In this document: positions 43,801 through 55,260 of the stretch, piece by piece | How positions within the stretch are numbered: the first letter of the stretch is position 1 | Layout of the letters: each line of letters starts with the position of its first letter | Origin: Brachycybe producta | Lineage: Eukaryota > Arthropoda > Diplopoda > Playtdesmida > Andrognathidae | Assembly: GCA_036925085.1 (NCBI GenBank) | Contig: JAUPFP010000033.1 | Location: 1,224,501-1,288,500, forward strand | DNA length: 64,000 bases | Direction: 5' to 3' | Notes under the pieces: generated by a model | What the model was told of the DNA's origin: nothing | The model's input: the letters and a program-made list of their open reading frames with translations, nothing else | Database searches by the model: none | Made by a program: the position numbers and the translations under genes

Positions 43801-45530
43801 AGATTTTGTATTGCTCTAAATAGCAACAAAGGTCTAAAAATGGACTTTGGTGAATTTTTCACAGTAACAAAAAAAAAGACAGATTACTCCTTCACGCCTC
43901 CATAAAACCTCAAGCAGAAAAAAAATAGAAGACATTAGTTCCAATTTTCACTATATTGAGAAATAATACAATTCAACATTCATCCTTCAATGACTTTCTT
44001 TCAAGATTTTTACTTTCTCCAAATTTTCATATTAGTGGTGAAGTTCTGAATGTCCATCTCTCTCTCTCTCTCTCTCTCTTTCTTCACATCCCTTGTGCAT
44101 AATGTCCAAGCACGCATCCCTTGTTCACATCAACATCTCTTGTTCACAATTCCGTGACAAATTCTCTTTCTTTTTCCCTTTTGCTTAAGAAGCAAGTCCA
44201 AAGAAGTGTGTAACACTTAAAGAAAAGCAACCAAAATTAGCAAGACGAATTACAGCCGCCCTCTTCCAAATTTCTGTTTCTTTCAAAAGCTTTCACACAC
44301 ACAAAAAAAAAATGTAAAAAGCCCCTAAATTTTATTTTTTATTATATAGTGCCGTGAAAATCGTTAATGGTCAACGCATTTCATGGACCCAACCTCTTTC
44401 CTACAGAACCTTTTCTATCACATCAATAGGATGGACTGTGTGCCACTACTACCACTGCTACTGCCACACCTTACAATAATCACAGACAAGAAACTATACC
44501 AAAGTTGTCAACTAAATAATAACCCATAAGGACCATGGAAAAAAAGAAAGAAAACTGGGAGGTCATTGAAGAGTTCCCCCCACCACCATTTTTTTTCTTT
44601 CAAAAATTCCCAAAAAAGTATCATTCAAGCGAACATAATCTTTACACCTGATGAACGGAAAAGAATCTCAGAGACCCATACTGAGAGTGTAAAAAGCACA
44701 TGCTTCAAGAAATTGAAGGGGGCTACTCTACTTTCTAAGCAACTTTGATACTACTACTACTGCACCTCCCCCCTCAAGTGGAGAACTCCATTAAAAGCAA
44801 CAAAAAAAAAATGACGAAAAAAAAAAGCTGCCATCATTTTTAAGAAAAATCAAAAGCAAAGGAATCAGTGACCCAGAAGTGGTCCACCACCTTATGGGTA
44901 AAGAACACTGCAGTCAAAGGGCTTATTAGATATACATGGATGCTGGTTGTAGGCCTACACAAGACACACACACATACTGTAAGAGTAGGGTAGACCATCA
45001 TCATCATCATCACCTGGACACCACCCTCCCCCCCCTCTCTTCTAGTCTTTCCTAGAGACTAGAAGTTCCATTTGAAATATTCATCCAGCCATGTACTAAT
45101 TTGGTACCTAGTCTATCTATTGAGATTCATTGAAGCATATGCTGAAGAAGAAAAAGACTTCGTCGCAACGAGATGCAAATGTTTGAAGGGAGGAAACAAC
45201 TTTTACTTCAAAAAGCAACCTAACTCTCACTATATTATAAGAATTGAAATTCTTATTTGTAAAGAAACAGCATCTTGTAAAATTAAAAGAAGAAGAGAAG
45301 AAAAAAAAAATGCATGAATCTTTATTTTCTAAAGATGTAAAGGTAGACAATAATAAAATGAGGTGGAGAGGAAGAGAGAACTTTTGATAGAAAAAGATTG
45401 GGGTTTGAAACTTGGATAAGCTCGGCTCAGCTCAAAAAAAAAATCTCGAGAAAATGAGCTAAAATCCAAAATCTATCCACGCATAATAAAGATTTAAGTT
45501 TATTTTTAAAGAAAAATCTGCTTGGAGAAG
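43801..45530. other. A+T-rich DNA with TC and ATC runs
   Basis: (TC)n at 44056-44079 and an ATC run near 44998-45012. Open frames of 60-81 codons have no recognisable domain. An expressed exon cannot be excluded but none is supported. Confidence 0.5.
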
Positions 45531-45532
45531 AA

Positions 45533-46520
45533 TATCGAGGTATATATGTGGTCATAAATGCTGCTATCATCAGAGATAGTTGCTATTTCAGTGTACTGAT
45601 ATAATAGCTTGCACGTGCATGTTCTACGACAATGTCACAGTATAGAAGGACTTCCTATGCTGTACCAAATTTCAATAGGCATCAGTGGTAGTACATTTGA
45701 TGGCCTAAGACCTAGTACGGACCGGGTGATAATTGACAAGACACAAAAATTTAGTGACTTGAGAACATAATCGTCGGACAAAACGACTTGTAGCTGAATA
45801 CATGTAGCCAGTGAAGTTGCGCATCGAAATGAAATAAAAAACCACAATGAAAATAAATTTCACTAAAATCACAATAAAATCCTCAGTCGCTTGTCTGCTT
45901 CTTTACGTACAGACTGAGCGATGTTTTCCATTTGAAGTAGAAAACAGAAACAAGCAACACTCGTTGATACCAAGCTGCAGGATACTCTCAGGCGATGTTG
46001 CTTTGTATCCGCAAAGATGTCTCGACGTTATCAGGAAACATCACTAGCGACAACATTTCTGGCGAATATCACGCTGCCTGTAGTAGTCTAAAGGACTTCC
46101 AAAGTACATGATTGGGACTGTGATTCGCCAACTTTCCCACATGAACCATACTGTCTGAAATTCACAGTTGTCGCGAGTCATAATCCAGAATTTTGAATCG
46201 GCCAAATTTTTTAATTGCTCAGCTGCGATAACAATAGTGGCTGCTCCACAAGCTCCATTCTGGCTCTAGGCAAATACAAGTTGCTTTATTGTTCCATACT
46301 AAAGCTCTTGATTTCCCGGCTTTGCTTACTTAGAACAAAGTGCTCTGCACAGAATTCAAATGTGAAAGTCTGTGACAACGTGCAAGCATCGTGTAGAATT
46401 GGTCTATTGGCCTACTTTACTGCCTAAAAAATAGTTTATTTGCTGGAAGGATAACAGTAAACTAAATGGCAGAAATCTCTTGATAGCAGCATTTTCTACC
46501 ACATACACCAGCAAGAGATT
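45533..46520. mobile_element. ~990-bp element with ~75-bp terminal inverted repeats
   Basis: The left end (TATATGTGGTCATAAATGCT, then GCTATCATCAGAGATAGTTG) is mirrored by the right end, which reads on the opposite strand GTATGTGGTAGAAAATGCTG, then CTATCAAGAGATTTCTGCC. The arms continue inward through a TTACTG-TAT block. The interior is more complex and less A+T-rich than its surroundings, with frames of 66-70 codons (45847-46047, 46215-46427, and 45635-45847 on the minus strand). None resembles a transposase I recognise. Confidence 0.7.
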
Positions 46521-47270
46521 TTTTTTTTGAATTTGGTACAGTATTCAACTTCCAATGAATAGGGCCTACATTCAATATTATCAAGTACTTTTCCTGGTTT
46601 GTCACTACGACGACAAATCAAAACTCCAGCCAACCAAATTCATCTAAAAAAAAAGAAGTGGAAAAAATTGTATGTCTCCCAATAATGTATAATGAAAAAC
46701 ACTAATCCTTACGCTCTTATACAGTATTGTCACTCTATCGAATGCCTTCTTTAACTTCTGTTGTGCCACCAAAAAACACAATTCAAACTACTGTATGATA
46801 CAACTTACCTGATAAACATCTAACTTAATTCATGAACCGTGGAATCAAATCATTCTTGACTTTAAAAAAAAAACGTGTTCTGAATATAACTACCACATAA
46901 AAATCGATAACAATCAAAATAGAAACATTTTCAAGACAATTAGAAGTGACGTTTTCAATGTTAAATCCATTAGAAAACCTCTTCAACAATCAATTTTACT
47001 AGAGCCATCATCAAACAACAAAAATATATTAAAACAAAACCTACTAAAAGGGGGGTTTTGTGGTTGGTAAATTGTAGGCCTAAATTCAAGAAGAAAACTC
47101 GGCAGTTCAAAAAAATGTTTCGTTTTTTTACTCAATCGGGTTATTTTTCTATATTGGAACCCTACTCAGAGAGTTCAAAATGCCAAGCATGTTTTTTTAG
47201 TAGATTCACATTAGTCAACAACTTGTAGTAAAATGCTGCACAACATGTAGTGTGCAACTTATTCATTTTC
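46521..47270. other. A+T-rich DNA with a GTTC-family fragment
   Basis: TTGGAACCCTACTCAGAGAG and TTCAAGAAGAAAACTCGGCA (47080-47180) belong to the dispersed GTTC family. No gene was recognised. Confidence 0.5.
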
Positions 47271-47275
47271 ACATT

Positions 47276-47650
47276 AAGGCTGCTTTGCACATGAGCGACT
47301 TTTTGTCGTGCAACAGTTTTGTAGCAAGACGCAGTTATACTAGCGATTTTCTGTCATCCTCCACAGTAGCAACATATTGTTGTGCGACAGTATGCATCAT
47401 GAAAAACTAAATATAATGCCTATTACTATAGGAGCTTATGCGACAATTTGTAGTCCGTCTGCATAGTTCCATTGAAACGAACAGACTATGTTCCATATAG
47501 GTGACGACACAAGAAAATGGAATACGTTGCAACTTTTTAAACACAGCACAAACTGTCCTACGTCTGTCTTGTGTCAATTGAAACAAATGTTGTGCGTCAT
47601 GTCGTTGTTACGACAGTGTGACACAAAAACGCTCGTGTGCATTAGGTCTC
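47276..47650. mobile_element. MITE with GAGCGAC-TTTTTGTCG-type ends
   Basis: The left end GGCTGCTTTGCACATGAGCG, then ACTTTTTGTCG, is mirrored by the right end, opposite strand GACCTAATGCACACGAGCG, then TTTTTGTGTC. Internal GCGACA/TGTCGC motifs recur. The TSD was not resolved. Confidence 0.6.
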
Positions 47651-47654
47651 AATT

Positions 47655-48000
47655 GAACTCAACAGTTTGTGGAGGGTCATTTTGCTATATTGGAAAGACG
47701 CATCACTAATTTGCATACTAGTGATTTTAATCAATGACATTGTAAGGGCACGACCCAATAATATTATTCTAACAGGATCCCAACCTTGAAGGCTGTCCTT
47801 CAAATTGGTTTAACTTGTAACAACTTCTTTTTTTTTTTTTTTTCCTTATCAAAAAAAAAAAAAAATAGAACTCTGTCCTCTTATTTTATAAAATGTACAA
47901 CTCAACCACACAAGTTGAAATTGGCGTTGTGTGGCATTGCACTTACACTTTGCAACAAATTGTTGAATAATGTGACTGTACCTTAAGTTTAACCCATGAA
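47655..48000. repeat. Dispersed repeat shared with 54.06-54.48 kb
   Basis: Common blocks are TCAATGACATT, ATTCTA.CA, TTGAAGG.TGTC and CAACAAATTGT. This is probably an old foldback element. A T/A run pair (47828-47866) interrupts it. Confidence 0.5.
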
Positions 48001-48815
48001 ATCCGTGACAAAACAACAACTACAACAACAACACATTCACTGATGTTATTCTTGTTTTGTTTTTTTCTCCAAGTTGTATAAGTTGCAACCACATGTTAAC
48101 ACCCTCTTGCTGTATATATGATGAAATTGACGCCACCCAAAGACTGATTATTTATTTAATAAGCTCATTTCTCCATATGTTTGCATGCATATTTATGTGT
48201 TTGGGTTTGGGTAACTTAAACTATGTGCTAGGAAAACCAAATGTGAATTACACAAAACCAGCAGGAATGAATAACAAAGTCTGTGTAAACGCGATAAAAG
48301 CTAAAAGAGATGTTGGAAAAGCAAGGGGAAAAAACCTCCTGATGATGATGAGGAGGAGGAGGAGGAGGAGGAGGATGGGGTGGTCTTTCTCTCTTAAACA
48401 CATATTATGTGATATTTATACATTCAAAATAAATAAATTGTATTGTTCTTGTATGAGCTATTAGAAGAAAATTGCAGTAAGTCATGTAAACAAAATGTCA
48501 CCTACATTCCACAAGAAGTAACTAACTAATATACTCTCCACGCAAAGTCGCGTCCATTTAATTTGAACAAATAAACAAAAAAAAAAACATGCATACATTA
48601 AAATTAAAAAGATGAGAATATGCACGCTTTTTTTCTTCTTCTGTGTAGCATGAACTTCATTAAACCATGGTCATATAAATTGATAATTTGATAAAAATGC
48701 TGAACGGATGGATGGATGGACACTTGACAACAATAAAAAGGACTGATTAAAAGTGCCAAAATTGAATTATCATCAATAGTGGTATTGATTAATAATTTAC
48801 TCAACACTTCATGGC
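48001..48815. other. A+T-rich DNA with (GAG)n
   Basis: ATG/GAG run at 48341-48375 and GGAT units near 48705-48722. The 135-codon frame 48057-48464 encodes a poly-Arg run from the GAG repeat and is not credible as a gene. Confidence 0.6.
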
Positions 48816-48825
48816 CTGAGCTGAG

Positions 48826-49010
48826 CTGGACTGGCAATTTTACAAAAAAAAAAAGCTATGGGCTTCGTAAGGCTTGGGCTGAGCTGAGCTGTCAATTTTA
48901 TGAGGGGAAAAAAGCCATGGGCCTGGTAGGCATTACAGGTCTGGTTGGCTTGTGGGAATCGGGGTTCGGCAGGTTTTTTTTTCTGCAAAAAATCCATTCA
49001 ATGGGCTCTG
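48826..49010. repeat. Relative of the 9-bp-period minisatellite
   Basis: GGGCTTCGTAAGGCTTGGGC and CCTGGTAGGCATTACAGGTC show the same G/C-rich words. The 3' flank (GGTTTTTTTTTCTGCAAAAA, then ATGGGCTCTGTGAGAAACT) aligns with that of the 36988-37277 array. Confidence 0.6.
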
Positions 49011-49014
49011 TGAG

Positions 49015-49885
49015 AAACTAGGCCAAGAATGCATATTTGCTTTCTGTAGCTTTAAAGCTACTGCTTGCTGTTGATCTCTTTCAGCTGCAAAATTTACAGC
49101 AAAATCTAACCTATAGTATACTCAAAAAATGGTATGTAGCTGAAACGACATAATCAGCTGACCTGACTTTTCTTTTTTCGTGGAATCTCATTGGTCAGTT
49201 AGTATTTCAATGCTATGATATGCTGCAACTATCAACCAAATGGAAGCTTCAAAAAGCAAGCAGAAGTAACAGTTTGCTTTTTTTTTGTAAAGCCACATTA
49301 AATGAAAATCTAGAAAAAGCAATACAAAGCTTAGCTTTAAAACTGGAGAACGCACATTTTTGTTTAGAAAACGTAGTTCTCCAGCACTGACCAATACTAG
49401 TGGCGCACCAAACTAATAAAATTCCATATTTAATAACGTGTAAAAACGCGTCAGTTAATTTCTGTTTAGTGTTTATCCAATTAGGCATGGGGGTTTCAAT
49501 TGGCGCCAACAATAATTATTCAATCCAGATGCGATATTATCAAAGGGAAGACTTTCAAGTTCCTCTTAGGCGCACCCATATTTTAAATGGCGTGACTGTA
49601 TAAAATGTAATAAGTTGATAACATACCATTAATTAGCTTAATGAAATTAGCGTATGATTCCATCTATAGCACATGTAAAGTTACATCACTACATTAACAC
49701 TATAATTTGGTGCTAATTCTGTGTTGTGTTTATATTACATTATGCATTTTTATTCAAATTTGCACCCTAATTCAGTGTTAACATTTGTTCTGCTTATTCT
49801 TTTTTTGGCATGTACTCAATTTAGCACTTTTTTTTAGCTACAACAACATGAGCACACTGTCCATATCTATAGTGCCAATTTGCCA
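49015..49885. other. A+T-rich DNA with GGCGCC/GCAGC motifs
   Basis: Several TTGGCGC and CAGCTGCAAA motifs suggest old MITE remnants. No clean boundaries were found. Confidence 0.4.
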
Positions 49886-49889
49886 AAAA

Positions 49890-49965
49890 ATAAGGCGGCT
49901 GAATAGATTAATTTGGGTTTTGTCCCCATGAATGGCGCTACTGTATAGTGGCAAATGGTATTGTT
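49890..49965 (+). repeat. GGCGCCAC-block dispersed repeat, copy 4 (diverged)
   Basis: GCGGCTGAATAGATTAATTT, then ATGGCGCTACTGTATAGTGG, matches the block order of copies 1 and 3. Confidence 0.55.
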
Positions 49966-50039
49966 TCATACATGTTGTTAGAAAAATGTGATGCAAAAAC
50001 ATTAAGCAAACTTTTTTTAGAAACATTATGAAAAAAAAA

Positions 50040-50310
50040 ATTAAAATTGATTTCAATACTAGAATGGTCGAAGATTATACTAAAAGTTTCTTTCATGGCA
50101 ATATCTTAAAAAAAATAAAACATTTTATAAGTTCAGTTTGAAAATGAATCCCCCCCCCCGTTTTTAAGTTAATTCATTGAGATTTCCTGAGAAACTCTCT
50201 TCACCTTTTTCAAACTGTCATAAAAAGTTTATTTTGAAAGATATCAGCATAAAGAAGAAAAAACAAATTTTAACATTATCAACAACTATTCTAGTTTTTA
50301 AAACACTTCG
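50040..50310. mobile_element. Foldback family copy
   Basis: A left-arm TTTCAATACTAGAATGGT-like motif near 50052. Inner CAGTTTGAAAATGA/TTTTCAAACTGTCATAAAAA pair. Right arm TTGAAAGATATCAGCATAAA and TATTCTAGTTTTTAAAACAC. Confidence 0.65.
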
Positions 50311-50429
50311 AATTTTTTTCTTTTTTGTACTGTTTCTCCTGAATAACGTTCGCTTGAAAAACAGAATTTTTTCTCTCAAAACTGCGGCGTGTGGTGGTAA
50401 GAAACCTCCTTTAGAACATATACAGTATT

Positions 50430-50530
50430 AATAATAGCCACTGCAAGTATCGCGCCATCCCGGAGAATAAAAACAAAAAATAAATATCTATTCAGCCATC
50501 TTAATTTCATCTTAAGAAAACCCCATCCCC
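50430..50530 (-). repeat. GGCGCCAC-block dispersed repeat, copy 5 (inverted)
   Basis: ATAGCCACTGCAAGTATCGC, GCCATCCCGGAGAATAA, then AATAAATATCTATTCAGCCA, the inverse order of copy 3. Confidence 0.6.
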
Positions 50531-51590
50531 GCTTTGAGCACCTGTGACAAGTGTGAAAGTGAATAACCCTAATGCAAACAAACACACCTGAAATTCAGTT
50601 GAAATTGCCATTGGTAAAAAGTAAATGGATTTCAGCACACACAACACACAACAACAAAAAATAATGGGAAGATGGAAGAAGAAGAAAAAAAAAAATTCCT
50701 CCTAATCCTTGACAAATATCTTAATCCTATATTTGCGTACATGTGGACTGTCTCTCTTTTCTCCACACAGATCCAGTTACTTTGGCACATTCTAGCTAAG
50801 AGCAAAATAGAGAGAAAAATAATAAAGAGGTGTGTTTGGATTGTTTGGTTTTGCCTATCTCACTCACTCTATCTCTTCTAAACATAACATTGTACACTTT
50901 CTCACATGTACCTATAGACTTTAACATAGAAGCACTAATAATAATGTGTATAATATGACAGTAAAAGATAGAAGCAAAAAAAAAAAAAAAAAAAAGAAAT
51001 GGCGGTAAAGGTAGAGAGAGATAGAAAGAAAAGCTTTTGCGTTTAGCACATGGCAAACAAGTCTGAAATAATCCTTATAAATCCCTTTTTGCTAACAAAA
51101 AAAAAGGATTCACCATTTCACTGTGAATCTATCTACATTCTTATTTCCCCTTACCACCACCACCACCACAACCAACATCACCTCTTTTCACACCCAAACA
51201 CATAGAGAAATTATTATAAACCCTCCTTACTAAAAAAAAGAGAGAAAAAAGGTATTTGTTGTACTAAAACTCCAAACTCACTTCTTTCACTCAACTGTAG
51301 CCACAAATCTCAAATCTTGATAAGTGGTTGGTTGGAAAGAAAAGAAAACGACTAAAAAAGAGAGAAATTTTGGGGAACCTCTCTTCTTTATATAGTAAAA
51401 TTGTATAGTAAGTTAGTAACCCCTCCTCAGAAAAAAATCATAGGAACACTTCAGACATGATTTGGAGAGTTTAAAAAAAATAGGGAGCAGGTGACAACTT
51501 ATTTTGCCCTTAACCTCCTCTCACAACAGCAAGAGCAAAAAAAAAAAACAATTTTCAAGCCAGGGTTACACTACTCAATTCGGACAAGGC
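50531..51590. other. A+T-rich DNA with A20 run
   Basis: A20 run at 50976-50995 and a CAC/CCA run near 51151-51170. No gene was recognised. Confidence 0.6.
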
Positions 51591-51599
51591 ATATAGTAA

Positions 51600-51760
51600 C
51601 AAATGCCACATTTCAAATTCATTTTACATTTATATGGTGGAATTGTTGTAATAGGTACTAAGACAATGCTTTTTATGCTCCTTCTGGGCTAATGGTCCCT
51701 CTGCCACAGGCCTTCAGAGGCTGCTTGTGAAGTACATAGTCAAATTCAAACAAATTATAG
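51600..51760 (+). mobile_element. LINE 3' UTR relic
   Basis: GACAATGCTTTTTATGC, GGTCCCTCTGCCACAGGCCT and GCTGCTTGTGAAGTAC follow the block order of the LINE tails at 1.2 and 63.6 kb. Confidence 0.6.
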
Positions 51761-51808
51761 GACAGTGTCACAGTATAGAAACAATTTGCACGTTGGTGTG
51801 CCCTTTTA

Positions 51809-51905
51809 CAGTAGGAACTCGGTTTATAACGCGGTTCGGTTCCTGAAAATCAATTCGTAAAATGAATTGTCGTAAAACGAATCCATTTTATAGGAGGTTT
51901 TAGTT
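51809..51905 (+). mobile_element. pogo/Tigger-like element end
   Basis: CAGTAGGAACTCGGTTTATA preceded by TA, then AACGCGGTTCGGTTCCTG. This is a typical terminus of Tc1/pogo-group elements. No opposite end was found nearby, so it is probably a truncated copy. Confidence 0.6.
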
Positions 51906-52129
51906 AAGTCCATCTCAGATAATAACGACCGGCCACATGCCAAACGGATTTACTTGGAATCCGAGCCACTCGATGTCAGTTTTTCAAAAAAACGCTGTAT
52001 GCAATAGTTTGGTGAACAGCCATATTTGTAAATGATCAAAGTTTGTAGAATAACTGAGGCATCCTCGGCGCCTCGTTCGATGAATCATTCAAAATGAAAC
52101 GTTTCACACATGAAGCATTCGTGTGTCCA

Positions 52130-52300
52130 CACCTTCAGGCCCGGTATCAGCGCAAGGCGATGCGAGGCAAGCCGCCTTGGGCCTCACTCTTTCAGGAGCC
52201 CCGCACTGCTGACTAAACATTTTTTCTCAGCCCCGCTCATCGCTAGCTGCCTCGGGGCCCAGCATACTCTATTGCCGGCCCTGCTCACCCTTCCTCGTTC
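52130..52300. other. G+C-richer patch, probably hAT-type relic
   Basis: GCCCGGTATCAGCGCAAGGC and GGAGCCCCGCACTGCTGACT stand out by composition. They recall the fragments at 19055 and 53525. The 85-codon frame 52110-52367 has no recognisable domain. Confidence 0.4.
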
Positions 52301-52387
52301 GTGCTCATACTGTATGTGTACCCAGCTTACTTTTGCACCCCCAGCTTCACATCATAGAATTTTTTAATCCTCTTCAAATCTTCCCAT

Positions 52388-52390
<3 letters not shown>

Positions 52391-52434
<44 letters not shown>
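52391..52434. repeat. (TC)n microsatellite
   Basis: About 22 uninterrupted TC units. Confidence 0.95.
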
Positions 52435-52437
<3 letters not shown>

Positions 52438-53515
52438 TCTGAAATATAAATCTACAAACGATATTCCAAGCAATGAACAGTTTCATTCTCTTTAATACAG
52501 CTCCAACACTGTCACCCCCCTCATATTATTAAGAACACCAAAAGATTAACACATCACCTGCCCCCTCACCAAATCTTCCCCAATCGAAATATAGGGGGCC
52601 TACATTTGAAAAAAAAATCTCAGTTTTAGGTGTCAAACTTCGCCCATTTTGTCTCCTCACAAATGGGCCCACAATAGTTATTATATCTCAACTGAATGAA
52701 TTGAATACAATTTGAAGTATCTAACCACCAAATTGAACTACACACCATACAAACAACTTGTGATTTTCAAGTGGAATTTTATTATGATAAAAGGAGACAA
52801 TTTTGGACAATTCTAATTCAGCAAACAACACCCAAAAAAAATAATAAATAGAACTGATTTTGCAATGAATTGATTTTGATAATAGCAATCCGTAGTGCAA
52901 TAATAAGGTTATATGAAGTTCTCTCTTATTTCCACCAAAACTTTCTAAAAGTGTTATTTTGCATTCAAAACTGTCCTATCCACCGCCCCCACCCCCCTTA
53001 TCTCCAGCCTCTTTTTCTTTTCATAATCAAGTCAGACAATTTCAATATTTGCAAAGCTGTCTGAAGCATCATCTTTTATCAATAAAACGATTCAAAAACG
53101 GTTTCTCCCCAGGTTTTTTTTTTATTCTTACAAAATATATATAAAACTGCGATATAGTGATAAATATTCCTCCAGACTTTTTGTTTGGTCAACAAATGTT
53201 GTTCAACACAAATGTGCTTATTTCCCTTCAATTGAGAGCAACAAAGTAACAACTTACTGGAGGTGTGACAAAAATGACACCTTGTACTTGAGAGATAAAC
53301 CATACATATAATTATCTTTTTTTTTTTCCTTCTGAACTTCAAAAAAGGAACTACATTTGTGTCACCACAAATAATTCAATGAAAGTGCCATTTATTTGTA
53401 TTATTATTAGACCCTGCTAATATCGGGTTACAATCTGAAAACAAAAAACTAATGTTTCAAAAACAAAAAAAAAAGATTATTATTACTGTAAGATTAATTT
53501 GTAAGTAAAGCGAGA
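52435..53515. other. A+T-rich DNA, no gene seen
   Basis: No element or gene was recognised. Confidence 0.55.
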
Positions 53516-53519
53516 GCTG

Positions 53520-53665
53520 TAACTTAGGGCAAGGCGAGTGAGGCATCTGCCGCGGGCACAAAGATCAGGGGCAGAGAGAGCTCAGAGACGCAGAAATAAA
53601 GGTGCAAAATAGCTAGAATTATAATACTACGGAGCGCCCGCCCAGTTTTAATCTTGCCTCGACCC
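53520..53665. mobile_element. hAT-like relic
   Basis: GTAACTTAGGGCAAGGCGAG, CATCTGCCGCGGGCACAAAG and AATAGCTAGAATTATAAT parallel 19055-19130. The termini are unresolved. Confidence 0.45.
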
Positions 53666-54825
53666 CCTTTGCAGCACGAACTACCAAAAAGTCGTACCCA
53701 TTCCTGGGTTATCGTTGTCGGAAGCATTCACAGATGAATTTCCAGTTTTGTGAACTGCTTCTCCATCAAACAATACATTTTCTCAGCCGTGGACATGTGC
53801 TCACGTGTTTGCTCTCACGAAACCCCTGTGTCTAACTATGACTCAATTATGGTTCTCAGTAAATCACAAGCAACTTTTGAGCTATGACTACTAATTACAT
53901 TACTTATGTTATTTAGGTATTGCTTAAATCCAGTAAAATCCTATTGTTGCATAAAACTTGACAACTTCCTGGGCATTTTGCTGCAAATCTTCAAAGAATT
54001 TGATGAATTCCAAAAAGTTTTTGTAATTTTTTCTTAAGAATGAAAATTTAAACCTAATGTAATGATGGCTGAATTTTACTCAACAAATTGTAGCAACATG
54101 CTACACAAACTGTGGCGAGCAACCTAAAACTGTTCACACTATAAACTCAGCAAACTAAGCCATTCATTAGTGCTCACTGACCAAACACATTGCATCTGAA
54201 CCAGAAGAGTGGCAATGAAAATGTTGGGAGTTGGGTGCAATACATCCTCAACTTCATTTCCAGTTGCAGCAATTCACAATTCAATGCTAGTCACCTTCAT
54301 CAATGACATTATACAGCCACAATGCAATAGGACCATTCTAGCAAGACGGAACTTTGAAGGATGTCTTTCTATTGGTTGCAAACACTTCGAAAAAAAAAGA
54401 ACTCCAATATATTCTCCATAACACATGTTACAAGTGGTGTTGCGCGACACTGACCTCCACTTTACAACAAATTGTCACGTGAACCGACCTTAACATAAGA
54501 TTAAAGATGAGGTCCTCAATCATGAGAACTTTATCAGCTGTTAAAAAAACATAATTGTTTCTATTTACTGTGTGTTTTATGATGTGGTTTATCAGAATAT
54601 TTCTATATAAACTTAAATATCCAATAAAACCTTTTTTTTTTAAATTACATTAGATAAACTGTACAAACAAATAATTTCAGAAAAGTTTAAAGAACTTTTC
54701 TTGAAGATGACAAAAACACTTCAAAGAGCAAAAACACATTTGTTGTGATCTTAAAACTTAAACCCATTTTGAAATTTTCATTGAAAATGTTGGCATTAAT
54801 AAAAAAGGGTGGTTTTAAAGTATGA
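53666..54825. repeat. Old repeat shared with 47.65-48.0 and 28.5 kb, plus A+T-rich DNA
   Basis: 54060-54480 carries TGGCAATGAAAATGTTGGG, CTTCATTTCCAGT and CATCAATGACATTAT blocks also present at 28315-28640 and 47655-48000. No gene was recognised. Confidence 0.5.
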
Positions 54826-54829
54826 ATGC

Positions 54830-55110
54830 CCCTCGAACTCTGATTTTTCTGTCTTACACGAGCAAAACTAGGAGAAACTTGATGAAAGCGTGTTAGAAAC
54901 TAGAATGGTAACTCAATCACTTAAGGGCGTCTTTAGGTTGCTATCTTTCAAAAATAAGTATTTTTGTTTCCGTTTAAAAACGAAACAACTTAAAAGTAGA
55001 TGATATTTGTTTTAATTTTGGGGTTATACATTTTTTAAAGATATTAACACAAAAATGCCATTAAATGATTCAGCTACCAATCTAGTTTATAACGCTTCAA
55101 TTTCCCCTTT
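54830..55110. mobile_element. Foldback family copy
   Basis: Outer GAACTCTGATTTTTCTGTCT, left arm GTGTTAGAAACTAGAATGGT, AACTCAATCACTTAAGGGCG. Right arm inverted: TTAAATGATTCAGCTACCAA and TCTAGTTTATAACGCTTCA. Confidence 0.7.
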
Positions 55111-55111
55111 T

Positions 55112-55260
55112 AGAATTGGAATACACAGACCACTTTAGGACTGCAAAATGAAATAGAAGGAGGTTGGGCTGTGCATTTTCCATGCAAAGATTCCAGGTGA
55201 TAGGTTTAGTCGACCTGCCTGTTGAAAACTGGTCTATCTGCCATGGACCTCAGTATTGCT
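55112..55260. mobile_element. GGAATACAC-family MITE, partial copy
   Basis: AGAATTGGAATACACAGACC, ACTTTAGGACTGCAAAATGA gives the left end. The remainder is diverged. It starts exactly where the foldback copy ends. Confidence 0.5.

Noticed and set aside
48057-48464. 135-codon open frame with Arg-rich end
   Set aside because: The Arg run is a GAG microsatellite. The rest is A+T-rich without a recognisable motif.
50976-50995. Poly-A tail of a processed pseudogene
   Set aside because: No coding similarity upstream and no flanking direct repeat. Probably a simple A run.
52110-52367. G+C-richer 85-codon frame as an exon
   Set aside because: The composition matches hAT-type relics at 19.05 and 53.5 kb, with no recognisable domain or convincing splice sites.
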